Shown here piece after piece: positions 24,075 to 34,000 of a DNA stretch of 35,330 nucleotides; positions within the stretch are counted from its first letter, which is position 1; each line of letters starts with the position of its first letter. Under the pieces are notes generated by a model, which was given only the letters and a program-made list of their open reading frames with translations, made no database searches and was not told the DNA's origin. The DNA comes from Candidimonas sp. (GTDB taxonomy: Bacteria > Pseudomonadota > Gammaproteobacteria > Burkholderiales > Burkholderiaceae_B), in contig SCRC01000101.1 in NCBI GenBank assembly GCA_004297945.1, forward strand, positions 1 to 35,330, written 5' to 3'. A program made the translations under genes and the position numbers.

Positions 24075-26045
24075 ATGACGTATCTGGTACTGGCGCGTAA
24101 ATGGCGGCCTCGTTCATTTGACACTCTAATTGGGCAGGACCATGTGGTTCGAGCGCTGACGCACGCGCTGTCCACGCAGCGCCTGCATCATGCCTGGCTG
24201 TTTACCGGAACCCGCGGTGTGGGCAAGACGACGCTATCGCGTATCCTGGCCAAATCCCTGAATTGTGAAACCGGCATTACCGCGACCCCCTGCGGTGTGT
24301 GCCGCGCCTGCACTGAAATCGACGCCGGCCGTTTTGTCGATTATCTTGAGCTCGACGCCGCCTCCAATCGTGGTGTCGACGAAATGACGCAACTGCTTGA
24401 GGCGGCGGTATATGCACCCAGTGTCGGCCGCTTCAAAGTCTATATGATCGACGAAGTGCACATGCTTTCCGGGCACGCGTTCAATGCGATGCTCAAAACG
24501 CTCGAAGAGCCTCCGCCTCACGTCAAATTCATTCTTGCCACGACCGATCCGCAAAAAATTCCCGTCACTATCTTGTCGCGCTGCCTGCAGTTCAATCTGA
24601 AGCTGATGACGGCAGACTCCATAGTGGCGTATCTGCAAGACGTGCTTGGGCAAGAAAATATCCCGTGCGAGACGCCGGCTTTGCGTTTGCTTGCGCAGGC
24701 AGCGGCCGGCTCGATGCGCGATGCTTTGTCGCTTACCGATCAGGCTATTGCCTATAGCGCGGGCAACCTTACGGTTGATGCCGTGCAGGGTATGCTGGGC
24801 ACTATCGATCAGCGTCATTTGTTGCGTCTGCTGCAGGCCTTGTCCGCGGCGAGTGCGCAAGAAGTCTTGGGCGTGGCCGATGAACTGGCCACGCGCGGTC
24901 TGTCGTATTCGGGTGCCCTGGCCGATCTGGCTGTGCTGTTGTCGCGCATCGCCATCGAGCAGCGCGTGGGCGGCACTATTTCTCGCGACGACCCTTTGGC
25001 TGGCGACATGGTGGCGCTGGCAGGGCAGATGCATCCCGATCTGGTTCAGTTGTTTTATTCGGTGGCGGTGCATGGCCGCGCCGAGCTTACGCTGGCCCCC
25101 GACGAGTACGCCGGATTTGTCATGGCGTGTTTGCGCATGCTGGCCCTGACGCCTGCGCCTGCCGATGAGGGGGGCGGAAGACGTTTGGCGGCGCCGGTGG
25201 TTGCACCGACGGAACCGGCCGCCGCGGCTGTGGCGCCGCGGTCTGTTTCGTTGCCTGAAATTTTGCCTGCGTCAGCGCATCTTCCGGCGTCTGCGCCTCT
25301 TGTCGATGGCACCCACGAGGGGTGCCGCTACACGCCCGCAACCGAATCTGCGCCCGCCACCGAATCTGCTCCTGCCATCGAATCTGCTCCTGCCATCAAA
25401 TCTTCTCCTGCTATCGAATCTTCTCCTGCTATCGAATCTGCGCCTGCCATCGCGCCTGCGCCTGCGCCAGACACGATTCCCGCCTGGGACAACGAGCCGG
25501 TCGGCGACGTGACGGCGGCCGATGAAGCCGACATCATGAGTGCGGCGGCGCCGGATGAATATGATACGGGGGCGCCTCTTGATCTGCAGGTTGACATGGC
25601 GCCTGCGTTTGCGGCGGAACGCGGCAAGGTCAAGCCCCCTAAATTGCGCAGCATGAATGCGAAGGCATGGCCGGCACTGGCCGCGCAACTGCCCTTGAGC
25701 GGTCTGGCGGCCGAACTGGCGCGCCAAAGCGAATGGTTGGGCGCCGAAGGCGATCAGGTCAGCCTGCGCGTGGCTGTGCGGTCGTTGGCAGAAAGCCCGG
25801 GAAAGTCTCGCTTGTGCACCGTGCTTTCCGAGCATTTCGGAAGCGTGGTTTCGCTACAGGTCGAATACGGCGAAACGGGCGATGGAACCGCTCACGCGGT
25901 CGAGCAGGCACGTCGTGCCGGCCTGCAGCAAGAGGCCGAACGAGCCGTTCACGACGACCCGTTGGTACAGGCCCTGATCGGCGGTTTCGGGGCCCGGATA
26001 GTGCCCGGCTCGGTTCGGGCTACATTTATTTCCAAGGCGGCCTGA
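24075..26045 (+). CDS. dnaX: DNA polymerase III tau subunit DnaX
   Basis: The 656-residue clamp-loader ATPase begins MTYLVLARKWRPRSFDTLIGQDHV. It has Walker A GTRGVGKT (Lys51), a zinc-binding cysteine set CETGITATPCGVCRAC, and the MIDEVHMLSGHAFNAMLKTLEEPPP stretch with Walker B and the downstream conserved helix. The sensor motif ATTDPQKIPVTILSRCLQF follows. Domains I-III occupy about residues 1-370. A low-complexity linker (about 375-500) leads to a C-terminal tau part with MNAKAWPALAAQLPLSGLAAELARQSEW, presumably contacting polymerase alpha and DnaB. The linker contains a REP-like element read in frame (residues 411-419) and seven 6-residue repeats (420-461). No A-rich slippery site for making gamma was seen. 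It heads dnaX-ybaB-recR. Confidence 0.95.
   Translation: MTYLVLARKWRPRSFDTLIGQDHVVRALTHALSTQRLHHAWLFTGTRGVGKTTLSRILAKSLNCETGITATPCGVCRACTEIDAGRFVDYLELDAASNRGVDEMTQLLEAAVYAPSVGRFKVYMIDEVHMLSGHAFNAMLKTLEEPPPHVKFILATTDPQKIPVTILSRCLQFNLKLMTADSIVAYLQDVLGQENIPCETPALRLLAQAAAGSMRDALSLTDQAIAYSAGNLTVDAVQGMLGTIDQRHLLRLLQALSAASAQEVLGVADELATRGLSYSGALADLAVLLSRIAIEQRVGGTISRDDPLAGDMVALAGQMHPDLVQLFYSVAVHGRAELTLAPDEYAGFVMACLRMLALTPAPADEGGGRRLAAPVVAPTEPAAAAVAPRSVSLPEILPASAHLPASAPLVDGTHEGCRYTPATESAPATESAPAIESAPAIKSSPAIESSPAIESAPAIAPAPAPDTIPAWDNEPVGDVTAADEADIMSAAAPDEYDTGAPLDLQVDMAPAFAAERGKVKPPKLRSMNAKAWPALAAQLPLSGLAAELARQSEWLGAEGDQVSLRVAVRSLAESPGKSRLCTVLSEHFGSVVSLQVEYGETGDGTAHAVEQARRAGLQQEAERAVHDDPLVQALIGGFGARIVPGSVRATFISKAA
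25305..25331 (-). repeat. REP-like palindrome, copy 6 (in frame inside dnaX)
   Basis: Read on the minus strand it has GTAG, then CGGCACCC/GGGTGCCA around CTCGT (one loop change from the family). Its 27 bases are exactly nine dnaX codons, giving DGTHEGCRY at residues 411-419, with Cys and aromatic residues foreign to the surrounding Ala/Pro-rich linker. It keeps the dnaX frame open. Confidence 0.82.
25332..25457 (+). repeat. 18-bp in-frame minisatellite in dnaX
   Basis: Seven consecutive 18-bp units encode variants of the hexapeptide PATESA/PAIESA/PAIESS. The middle units are nearly identical at the DNA level, while the first two and the last have diverged. The array begins at the base following the REP-like element and encodes residues 420-461 of the linker. 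Copy number changes would lengthen or shorten the linker without a frameshift. Confidence 0.88.
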
Positions 26046-26083
26046 GCGGCGCGCATAAAATTTTTATTCAGGAATAACTCATT

Positions 26084-26410
26084 ATGATGAAAGGCCAGAT
26101 TGCAGGCTTGATGCGGCAAGCGCAGCAGATGCAGGAAAACATGAAGAAGGCTCAGGACGCCTTGGCCGAGATTGTGGTCGAAGGCGCCTCGGGTGGCGGC
26201 TTGGTGAAGGTGTCCATGACTTGCCGCCACGATGTCAAGCGCGTCACGATCGATCCGACACTGTTGGCCGACGATAAAGACATGCTTGAAGACCTCGTGG
26301 CCGCTGCTTTCAACGACGCGCTACGCAAGGCGGAAGCGACTTCACAAGAAAAAATGTCATCGGTGACCGCCGGCATGCCTTTGCCTCCAGGAATGAAACT
26401 GCCGTTTTGA
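26084..26410 (+). CDS. ybaB: Nucleoid-associated protein YbaB/EbfC
   Basis: The 108-residue protein has the YbaB family pattern: [42 protein letters not shown] with an N-terminal helix and coiled coil, then ITIDPTLL-like [31 protein letters not shown] and the Met/Gly/Pro-rich end [14 protein letters not shown]. The protein is a small dimeric DNA-binding factor nearly always encoded between dnaX and recR. The ATG at 26084 is used, with an ATG one codon later as alternative; AGGAAT lies upstream. Its stop overlaps the recR start by one base (TGATG). Confidence 0.94.
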   Translation: MMKGQIAGLMRQAQQMQENMKKAQDALAEIVVEGASGGGLVKVSMTCRHDVKRVTIDPTLLADDKDMLEDLVAAAFNDALRKAEATSQEKMSSVTAGMPLPPGMKLPF

Positions 26411-27018
26411 TGGATGCCCCGCTGCCCGAACCCGAGCCGCTTAAGGCGCTGATCGAAGCCTTGCGTCGTTTGCCCGGCGTCGGCGTGCGTTCTGCGCGCC
26501 GCATGGCTTACCACATGCTGCAATATGATTTGGCCGGTGCGGATATGCTTGGCCGTGCCTTGTCGGGTGCTGTGCAGGGCTTGCGGCATTGTGCGCGTTG
26601 CAATAGCTTTACCGAAGACGAAATTTGCGTCACCTGCCTCAATCCCAAGCGCGATCCCTCGCTATTGTGCGTGGTGGAGACCCCTGCCGACCAGAACGTG
26701 ATCGAGTCCAGCCATGGCTATCGGGGTTTGTATTACGTCCTGATGGGTCGCCTGGCGCCGCTTGAAGGGGTGGGGCCGCAAGAACTGCAGTTCGACCGAT
26801 TGTTGCAGCGGTCAAGCGACGGACTAGTGCGCGAAGTCATTCTGGCAACCAACTTTACGGCTGAAGGTGAAACGACAGCGCATTATTTGTCTGAGCTGTT
26901 TCGTGCACAAGGGCTGTCGGTGACGCGCCTGGCCCGAGGCGTGCCAGCGGGCAGTGAACTGGAGTATGTCGACGCGGGCACTATTGCCTGGGCAATTATG
27001 GAGCGGCGCATTACATAA
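26410..27018 (+). CDS. recR: Recombination protein RecR
   Basis: The 202-residue protein contains the helix-hairpin-helix [18 protein letters not shown], a C4 zinc finger [16 protein letters not shown] (about residues 58-73), the Toprim stretch [29 protein letters not shown], and the C-terminal [29 protein letters not shown] that is diagnostic of RecR. It works with RecO to load RecA at gaps. The ATG at 26410 overlaps the ybaB stop. This completes the classical dnaX-ybaB-recR operon. There is no clear terminator between recR and the ABC transporter gene 132 bp downstream. Confidence 0.96.
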   Translation: MDAPLPEPEPLKALIEALRRLPGVGVRSARRMAYHMLQYDLAGADMLGRALSGAVQGLRHCARCNSFTEDEICVTCLNPKRDPSLLCVVETPADQNVIESSHGYRGLYYVLMGRLAPLEGVGPQELQFDRLLQRSSDGLVREVILATNFTAEGETTAHYLSELFRAQGLSVTRLARGVPAGSELEYVDAGTIAWAIMERRIT

Positions 27019-27138
27019 AGTTGAATTGCGCAGCAAAAAATGATAGAAAAATTTGTGCTTTACCCAATTAGTTTGAGCGAAATTCTCTTGTAATATTCGG
27101 AGCAGGTGCATCGCGCATGCTGCACTCAATTAATGGCT

Positions 27139-27150
27139 CAGGAGGCCTCT
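27139..27150 (+). promoter_or_regulatory. Ribosome site fixing the start of the Tat-exported binding protein
   Basis: TCAGGAGG ends five bases before the ATG at 27151, making it the chosen start over in-frame codons at 27106 and 27133. The 132-bp gap after recR is AT-rich, with a -10-like TAATAT at 27091-27096 but no convincing -35. Confidence 0.6.
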
Positions 27151-28191
27151 ATGTCTATATCTCGTCGTGATTTGCTTAAATTAACTGGGGTGGCTGGCGC
27201 AGTAGCGGTCTTTCCCACTTTGGCGCGTGCGCAGGGAATCGAGAAAAAAGACGTGCAACTTGCCGTAGGCGGCCAGGCGCTTATTTACTACCTGCCCTTA
27301 ACGATTGCAGAGAGGAAAGGCTACTTCAAGGATGAAGGCCTGAACGCCACGGTCATTGACTTTGCAGGTGGCTCCAAAGCCTTGCAGGCTGTAGTGGGAG
27401 GCAGTGCCGACGTGGTCTCGGGCGCCTTCGAACATACCATTATGTTGCAATCCAAGGGGCAGTTCTACCGCACTTTTGTGCAGCAGGGGCGCGCGCCCAT
27501 GATGGTTCTGGCGGTTTCCACCAAAACCATGGCCCACTACAAAACGCCAGCTGACCTCAAGGGTAAGAAGGTCGGCCTGACGGCACCGGGGTCTTCCACC
27601 AATATGATGGTCAGCTTCTTTTTGGCCAAGCACGGCATGAAGCCGTCCGACGTTTCATTTATTGGCGTGGGCGCGGGGGCAGGCGCCATTACTGCGATGC
27701 GCACCGGGCAGATCGACGCCATCTGCAACGTCGATCCCGTCATCAGTACATTGCTGCATGCCAAAGATATCAAGATCATTTCAGATACGCGCACGCTTAA
27801 GGATACCCATGAAATTTTTGGCGGCGATATGCCGTCGGGTTGCTTGTACACATCGCAGGCCTTTATCGATAAAAATCCCAATACCGTTCAAGCCTTGGCC
27901 AATGCCATGGTGCGCGCCGACAAGTGGATACAGGCAGCGAGCTTTGACGACATTGCCAAAACGGTGCCAAAAGGCTATTTGCTGGGCGATCCCGACTTAT
28001 ATAAATTGGCCTTGAAAGGCAATAAAGAAGCGCTCTCGCCCGATGGCATGGTGCCGGCGGGGGGGCCGGAAACCGCACTCAAAGCGCAAGCGGCCTATAT
28101 TCCGAATTTCCCGGTAAGCAAAATCGACGTATCCAAAATCTGGACCAACGACTTCGCCATCAAGGCCAACAAAAAATATCCTCATGCCTGA
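27151..28191 (+). CDS. ABC transporter substrate-binding protein (SsuA/TauA/NMT1-like) with Tat-type signal
   Basis: The 346-residue protein begins with MSISRRDLLKLTGVAGAVAVFPTLARAQG. The SRRDLLK twin-arginine motif, moderate hydrophobic core and ARA cleavage site suggest export in folded form by Tat. The mature part has the NMT1/SsuA pattern: YLPLTIAERKGYFKDEGLNATVIDFAGGSKALQAVVGGSADVVSG, then DLKGKKVGLTAPGSSTNMMVSFFLAKHGMKPSDVSFIGVG. Relatives bind sulfonates, taurine, nitrate, pyrimidine precursors or aromatic acids. The substrate here cannot be deduced. It overlaps the ATPase gene by 8 bp. Confidence 0.88.
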   Translation: MSISRRDLLKLTGVAGAVAVFPTLARAQGIEKKDVQLAVGGQALIYYLPLTIAERKGYFKDEGLNATVIDFAGGSKALQAVVGGSADVVSGAFEHTIMLQSKGQFYRTFVQQGRAPMMVLAVSTKTMAHYKTPADLKGKKVGLTAPGSSTNMMVSFFLAKHGMKPSDVSFIGVGAGAGAITAMRTGQIDAICNVDPVISTLLHAKDIKIISDTRTLKDTHEIFGGDMPSGCLYTSQAFIDKNPNTVQALANAMVRADKWIQAASFDDIAKTVPKGYLLGDPDLYKLALKGNKEALSPDGMVPAGGPETALKAQAAYIPNFPVSKIDVSKIWTNDFAIKANKKYPHA

Positions 28192-28993
28192 CGCCGCGCT
28201 CACGCTCGACAACATTACCTGCACGTTTGTATCGCACGAGGGCGGCCAGCAACGCTACACCGCCGTCAAGGACGCGACGCTGGCGATAGCGCCGGGCGAG
28301 TTTGTCTCGGTCGTGGGCCCGACGGGTTGCGGCAAGTCCACTTTGCTCAATGTCGGGGCAGGTCTTTTGGCCCCTTCATCCGGGCAGGTCAAGGTTTTTG
28401 GCGAACCGCTATTGGGCATTAATCATCGCGCCGGCTATATGTTTCAGGGCGAGGCCTTGCTGCCCTGGCGCAACGCGCTCGATAACGTCACCGCCGGCCT
28501 GGAGTTCGCGCATATGCCGCGCGCCGAGGCGCAACGCGTGGGCCGCGAATGGCTAAAGCGGGTGGGTCTGGGGGGCTTCGAGAATCGGTATCCGCACCAG
28601 ATGTCGGGCGGCATGCGCAAACGCGCGATGCTTGCGCAAACACTGATACGCGACCCCGACATCATCCTGATGGATGAGCCCTTTTCGGCACTCGACGTCC
28701 AAACCCGGCAACTGATGGAAAACGAGGTGCTTGCGTTGTGGATGGCCAAACGCCGCGCGGTTCTGTTTATAACGCACGACCTCGATGAGGCGATCGCCAT
28801 GAGCGACCGGGTCGTCGTGCTCTCGGCCGGCCCCGCCACGCATCCCATCGGAGAATTCAACATCGATCTGGCCCGCCCGCGCGACGTGGCCGAAGTTCGC
28901 AGCAATGCCCGGTTTGTAGAGTTGCATCGGGCGATCTGGGATGTGTTGCGTGAAGAAGTGCTAAAAGGCTATGCCCAACAGAAGCGGGCCTGA
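28184..28993 (+). CDS. ABC transporter ATPase (SsuB/TauB-like)
   Basis: The 269-residue ATPase has Walker A GPTGCGKS (Lys51), Q-loop GYMFQGEALLPWRNALDNV, signature QMSGGMRKRAMLAQTLI, Walker B IILMDEPFSALD and FITHDLDEAIAMSDRVVVLS. These match the nitrate/sulfonate/taurine family, in which the ATPase pairs with a BPD-type permease. MSGGMRKR is typical of this group. It starts inside the end of the binding-protein gene and ends one base before the permease ATG. No adjacent enzyme gene indicates the substrate. Confidence 0.9.
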   Translation: MPDAALTLDNITCTFVSHEGGQQRYTAVKDATLAIAPGEFVSVVGPTGCGKSTLLNVGAGLLAPSSGQVKVFGEPLLGINHRAGYMFQGEALLPWRNALDNVTAGLEFAHMPRAEAQRVGREWLKRVGLGGFENRYPHQMSGGMRKRAMLAQTLIRDPDIILMDEPFSALDVQTRQLMENEVLALWMAKRRAVLFITHDLDEAIAMSDRVVVLSAGPATHPIGEFNIDLARPRDVAEVRSNARFVELHRAIWDVLREEVLKGYAQQKRA

Positions 28994-28994
28994 A

Positions 28995-29789
28995 ATGTTC
29001 AAGCTATTCAAACCCAATTCGACCTCGATGCGTATTCTGCAAATTTCCCTTTTGGCGGCAATTCTGCTTGCCTGGCACATTGCGGCACAGAACGTAAATT
29101 TTGCGTTTTTTTTCGGCCAACCCGTCGCAGTCGCCAAAGTCATTTGGGCCTGGTTTGTCACGAATCGCGATATATACCAGCATTTGGGCGTCACCCTGAC
29201 AGAAACGGTGCTGGCCTTTGTGATCGGAACCGTAACGGGACTGGGCATCGGGCTTTGGCTGGGTCTGTCGCGTGGGGCAAGCGCCTTGCTGGATCCTTAC
29301 ATCACCGCGGCCAATTCCATGCCCAGGGTTATTCTGGCGCCGATTTTCGGTATGTGGTTCGGGTTGGGCATCTGGTCCAAGGTGGCGCTGGCCGTAACCT
29401 TGGTGTTTTTTATCGTGTTTTTCAATGTGTATCGTGGGGTCCGCGAAGTCAGCACCACCTTGCTCGACAATGCGCGCATGCTGGGCGCAAATCGCCAGCA
29501 GCTGCTGCGTTTTGTGTACATTCCATCGGCCACCAGTTGGGTGTTCTCTAGTCTGCATACGTCGGTAGGCCTGGCTTTTGTGGGTGCGGTGGTGGGCGAA
29601 TACCTGGGTTCGGCAAGCGGCGTGGGCTACCTTATTTTGCAGGCCGAAGGCACCCTCGATGTGAATACCGTCTTTGCCGGTATTGTGGTGCTCACCGTTT
29701 TTGCGCTGCTGCTCGACGCCGTCGTCAGTTGGGTCGAAAATCGCATGCTGGTTTGGAAGCCCAGGTCGGGGGAGGCCGGGAAGCTTTAG
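28995..29789 (+). CDS. ABC transporter permease (SsuC/TauC-like)
   Basis: The 264-residue membrane protein has about six hydrophobic segments. It shows the family pattern HLGVTLTETVLAFVIGTVTGLGIGLWLG, ITAANSMPRVILAPIFGMWFGLG and the EAA loop LDNARMLGANRQQLLRFVYIPSATSW. It is the membrane channel for the importer encoded just upstream. The ATG at 28995 follows the ATPase stop by one base; an ATG at 28971 would overlap the ATPase gene by 23 bp and cannot be excluded. The gene ends 10 bp before a TATAAT likely belonging to the carA promoter. Confidence 0.9.
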   Translation: MFKLFKPNSTSMRILQISLLAAILLAWHIAAQNVNFAFFFGQPVAVAKVIWAWFVTNRDIYQHLGVTLTETVLAFVIGTVTGLGIGLWLGLSRGASALLDPYITAANSMPRVILAPIFGMWFGLGIWSKVALAVTLVFFIVFFNVYRGVREVSTTLLDNARMLGANRQQLLRFVYIPSATSWVFSSLHTSVGLAFVGAVVGEYLGSASGVGYLILQAEGTLDVNTVFAGIVVLTVFALLLDAVVSWVENRMLVWKPRSGEAGKL

Positions 29790-29798
29790 ATATCACGC

Positions 29799-29804
29799 TA
29801 TAAT
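29799..29804 (+). promoter_or_regulatory. Consensus -10 element upstream of carA
   Basis: A perfect TATAAT within CGCTATAATC lies 40 bp before the chosen GTG start. No good -35 is seen at 16-18 bp upstream (the sequence there is GC-rich), so activation or a weak -35 is likely. It falls right after the permease gene, separating carAB transcription from the ABC operon. Confidence 0.5.
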
Positions 29805-29843
29805 CCCAAGGTTTACTTATTGATTTTATTACCGGGGTTTACT

Positions 29844-30998
29844 GTGCTGTCGTCACTTTTTCCCGAGGGATCCAACGCGTTTCCTCCTGCAATTCTCGCT
29901 TTGGCGGACGGCACGATCTTCAGGGGCGTCTCGATTGGCGCCGAGGGTTATTGCGTCGCCGAAATCGTTTTCAATACCGCCATGACGGGTTATCAGGAAA
30001 TCCTGACCGACCCTAGCTACAGCGGCCAGATTGTCACCTTAACGTATCCCCATATTGGCAACACCGGCATTAATGATGAAGACGTCGAGTCTTCACGCAT
30101 TCATGCAGCCGGGCTCGTTATTCGCGATTGCTCGTTGCGGGTTTCCAACTTTCGGGCTACGCGCTCGTTGCCTGACTACCTCAAGGCTCAAGGCGTGGTG
30201 GGTATTTCGGGTGTCGATACCCGTAAACTCACCCGCATTTTGCGCGACGGCGGCGCCCAGGGCGCCTGCATCCTGGAGGGCACCGACGAGCAACCGGCCG
30301 TCGATTTGGCTCGTGGCTTTCCTGGGATGTCGGGGCAGGACCTGGCCCGCGTGGTGTCCACCCGGAATTCGCAAGAATGGGCCGGCGGAAGTTGGCAGCT
30401 GGGCCAGGGCTATAGTCACCCAGGCGCCGGAAAATATCATGTAGTGGCCTACGACTTCGGCGTGAAAGCGAATATTCTGCGCTTGCTGGTTGATCGAGGC
30501 TGTCGCGTTACCGTGGTGCCCGCCCAGACGCCAGTGGCCGACGTTCTGGCGCTGAATCCGGATGGTCTGTTCTTGTCCAATGGCCCGGGCGATCCGGAGC
30601 CTTGTGATTACGCCATAGAGGCCACCAAAGTGGCGTTTGCCAAGAAAATTCCCTTGTTTGGAATTTGTCTGGGCCAACAAATTATGGGCTTGGCCCTGGG
30701 TGGGCAGACGGTCAAGATGAAGACAGGCCATCATGGCGCCAATCATCCTGTTAAGGAACTGGACACTGGCCGCGTGTTCATCACCAGCCAGAATCATGGT
30801 TTTGCGGTGGACGCGGCAAGCTTGCCCGTCAATGTGCGACTCACGCATATATCGCTGTTCGATGGCACGTTGCAGGGGTTTGAGCTGACCGATGGTCCGG
30901 CCTTCTGCTTTCAGGGCCACCCGGAAGCCAGTCCCGGCCCGCATGATATCGCGGTGTTATTCGATAAATTCATCAGCCTGATGGCCGCAAAGAACTAA
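29844..30998 (+). CDS. carA: Carbamoyl-phosphate synthase small (glutaminase) subunit CarA
   Basis: The protein is about 384 residues from a GTG start. The N-terminal domain has [52 protein letters not shown] and [17 protein letters not shown]. The C-terminal class I glutamine amidotransferase has [12 protein letters not shown], the catalytic cysteine in [16 protein letters not shown] (Cys275), and His359/Glu361 in [11 protein letters not shown]. It supplies ammonia from glutamine to CarB for arginine and pyrimidine synthesis. GTG 29844 is preferred to TTG 29820 because CarA relatives start about ten residues before the [12 protein letters not shown] block; neither is certain. carB follows after 12 bp. 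Confidence 0.95.
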   Translation: MLSSLFPEGSNAFPPAILALADGTIFRGVSIGAEGYCVAEIVFNTAMTGYQEILTDPSYSGQIVTLTYPHIGNTGINDEDVESSRIHAAGLVIRDCSLRVSNFRATRSLPDYLKAQGVVGISGVDTRKLTRILRDGGAQGACILEGTDEQPAVDLARGFPGMSGQDLARVVSTRNSQEWAGGSWQLGQGYSHPGAGKYHVVAYDFGVKANILRLLVDRGCRVTVVPAQTPVADVLALNPDGLFLSNGPGDPEPCDYAIEATKVAFAKKIPLFGICLGQQIMGLALGGQTVKMKTGHHGANHPVKELDTGRVFITSQNHGFAVDAASLPVNVRLTHISLFDGTLQGFELTDGPAFCFQGHPEASPGPHDIAVLFDKFISLMAAKN

Positions 30999-31010
30999 AA
31001 ACAGAGCACT

Positions 31011-34000
31011 ATGCCAAAGCGTACAGATCTAAAAAGCATTCTTGTTATTGGTGCAGGCCCGATCGTGATCGGTCAGGCTTGCGAGTTTGATTATTCGGGA
31101 GCCCAGGCGTGCAAGGCCCTGATGGCCGAAGGTTATCGCACCATTTTGGTCAACAGTAATCCGGCCACCATCATGACCGATCCCGAGATGGCCGACGTCA
31201 CCTACATCGAGCCGATTACCTGGCAGGTGGTCGAGAAAATCATCGAGGTCGAAAAGCCCGATGCCTTGTTGCCAACGATGGGTGGGCAAACGGCCCTGAA
31301 TTGCGCATTGGACCTGGCGCACCATGGTGTGCTGGCCAAATATGGCGTCGAGCTTATCGGAGCGAACGAGCAGGCTATTGAAAAAGCCGAAGATCGCCAG
31401 AAATTCAAACAGGCCATGACCTCTATCGGGCTTGAATCGGCCAAATCCGGTGTGGCGCATTCTCTGGACGAAGCCTGGGAAGTACAGCGGCGCATTGCGA
31501 TACAGGCCGACACTGCAGGCTTTCCGGTGGTGATCCGTCCCAGCTTTACCATGGGCGGATCGGGCGGCGGCATTGCCTACAACCCGGAAGAATTTGAAGC
31601 TATTTGCCGTCGTGGGATCGAGGCTTCGCCCACCAACGAGCTGCTGATCGAAGAGTCGTTGCTGGGCTGGAAAGAATTCGAGATGGAGGTAGTGCGCGAC
31701 AAGGCGGATAACTGCATTATTGTGTGCTCTATCGAAAACCTGGATCCCATGGGGGTGCACACGGGCGATTCGATTACCGTGGCGCCGGCGCAAACCCTGA
31801 CCGACAAAGAATATCAAATCATGCGCAACGCGTCGATCGCGGTGCTGCGTGAGATCGGCGTTGACACAGGCGGGTCGAACGTGCAGTTTGCGGTTCATCC
31901 CGACACCGGCCGCATGATTGTGATTGAAATGAATCCGCGGGTTTCCCGGTCTTCGGCGCTGGCCTCCAAGGCCACGGGCTTTCCCATCGCCAAAGTGGCG
32001 GCGCGTCTGGCGGTGGGCTATACGCTGGACGAACTCAAGAACGAAATTACGGGTGGAGCCACCCCCGCTTCGTTTGAGCCGTCGATTGATTATGTGGTCA
32101 CGAAAGTGCCGCGCTTTGCCTTCGAGAAATTCCCTCAGGCTGATTCGCGCCTGACCACGCAGATGAAGTCTGTGGGCGAAGTCATGGCCATAGGCCGCAC
32201 CTTTCAGGAGTCCTTTCAGAAGGCCTTGCGGGGCCTTGAAGTGGGAGTCGATGGCCTGAACCAGAAAACGACTGATCGCGAGAAGCTGCAGGTGGAGTTG
32301 GGCGAGCCCGGCCCCGAACGGATATGGTATGTGGGCGACGCGTTCGCGCAAGGGTTCAGCCTGGAAGAAGTCCATAGCCTGACCCGTATCGATCCCTGGT
32401 TTCTGGCTCAGATCAAGGAAATCGTTGATATCGAATTGGCGCTCGAGCAAAAAACTCTGGCCGACCTGGATCAGCAAACGCTTTGGCAGCTTAAGCGTCG
32501 TGGTTTTTCCGATCGCCGTCTGGCGTTCCTGCTCGATACCTCCGAGGCCGAGGTGCGCAAGCTGCGTCATCAGTTGGGCGTGCGGCCGGTGTACAAGCGG
32601 GTCGATACCTGCGCTGCCGAATTTGCTACGCGCACCGCCTATATGTACTCGACGTACGAGCAAGAGTGCGAGGCGGCGCCTACCGATCGCAAGAAAATCA
32701 TTGTGCTGGGCGGTGGTCCGAACCGCATTGGCCAGGGCATCGAGTTCGATTACTGCTGCGTGCATGCGGCGCTCGCCTTGCGCGAAGATGGGTTTGAAAC
32801 CATCATGGTCAATTGCAATCCCGAAACCGTGTCCACCGATTACGATACGTCGGATCGTTTGTATTTCGAACCGGTGACCCTCGAGGACGTACTTGAAATC
32901 GTGCACAAGGAAAATCCGGTAGGTGTAATCGTTCAGTTCGGCGGCCAAACGCCGCTGAAGCTGGCGCGTGCCCTGGAAGCCAACGGTGTGCCAATTATCG
33001 GCACTAGCCCGGAATCTATCGACGCCGCCGAAGATCGCGAACGTTTCCAGAAACTGCTCAACAAGCTGGGCTTGCGCCAGCCGCCCAATCGCACCGCGCG
33101 CACCGAGGGTGAAGCCTTGTCGCATGCACAGGAAATAGGTTATCCGTTGGTGGTGCGTCCCAGCTATGTGCTGGGCGGGCGCGCCATGGAGATTGTGCAC
33201 GAACAGCAGGACCTCGAACGCTATATGCGCGAGGCGGTCAAAGTCAGCAACGACTCGCCTGTATTGCTGGATCGCTTTTTAAGCAATGCCACTGAAGTGG
33301 ATGTTGATTGTCTGGCCGACGATGAGGCGGTGTTTATCGGCGGGGTTATGGAGCACATCGAGCAGGCGGGCGTTCACTCCGGCGACTCGGCGGCCAGCTT
33401 GCCTCCCTACTCCTTATCGGGGGACGTGATCGATGAAATAAAACGCCAGACGTCCCTGATGGCGCGCGCACTGAAGGTCAAGGGCTTGATGAATGTGCAG
33501 TTTGCGATTCAGGATGGCGACGTCTATGTGCTTGAAGTCAATCCTCGCGCGTCGCGGACCGTGCCCTATGTATCCAAGGCTACCGGCCTGCCACTGGCCA
33601 AGATTGCCGCGCGCATCATGGCCGGCAAGTCGCTTGCCGAGCAAGGCATTTCCGTCGAAGTAACGTTGCCCTATTTCGCCGTGAAGGAAGCCGTATTTCC
33701 TTTCGTTAAATTCCCGGGTATTGACACCATACTTGGGCCGGAAATGAAATCGACAGGCGAAGTGATGGGGGTAGGCTATAGCTTTGGCGAAGCCTTCGTC
33801 AAATCGCAATTGGCGGCCGGTGTGCAGTTGCCGGTTTCGGGTGTGGCGTTTATCAGCGTCAGGGCGCAAGACAAACCGCGCGCGGTGGAGGTGGCTCGAG
33901 GTTTGGTCGAGATGGGCTTCAAGGTGGTGGCGACGCGCGGCACGGCTGCGGCCATCGAGGCAACTGGCCTGCCCGTGCAGGTGGTCAATAAGGTGACGGA

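Noticed and set aside
24075..26045. Programmed frameshift producing gamma in dnaX
   Set aside because: No A-AAA-AAG-like slippery heptamer with downstream stem was found in the expected region after domain III.
31029..33200. 723-residue open frame antisense to carB
   Set aside because: It is a shadow of codon bias on the opposite strand: it has no recognisable domain, a His/Arg/Gln-rich composition, and it is fully covered by the well-supported carB.
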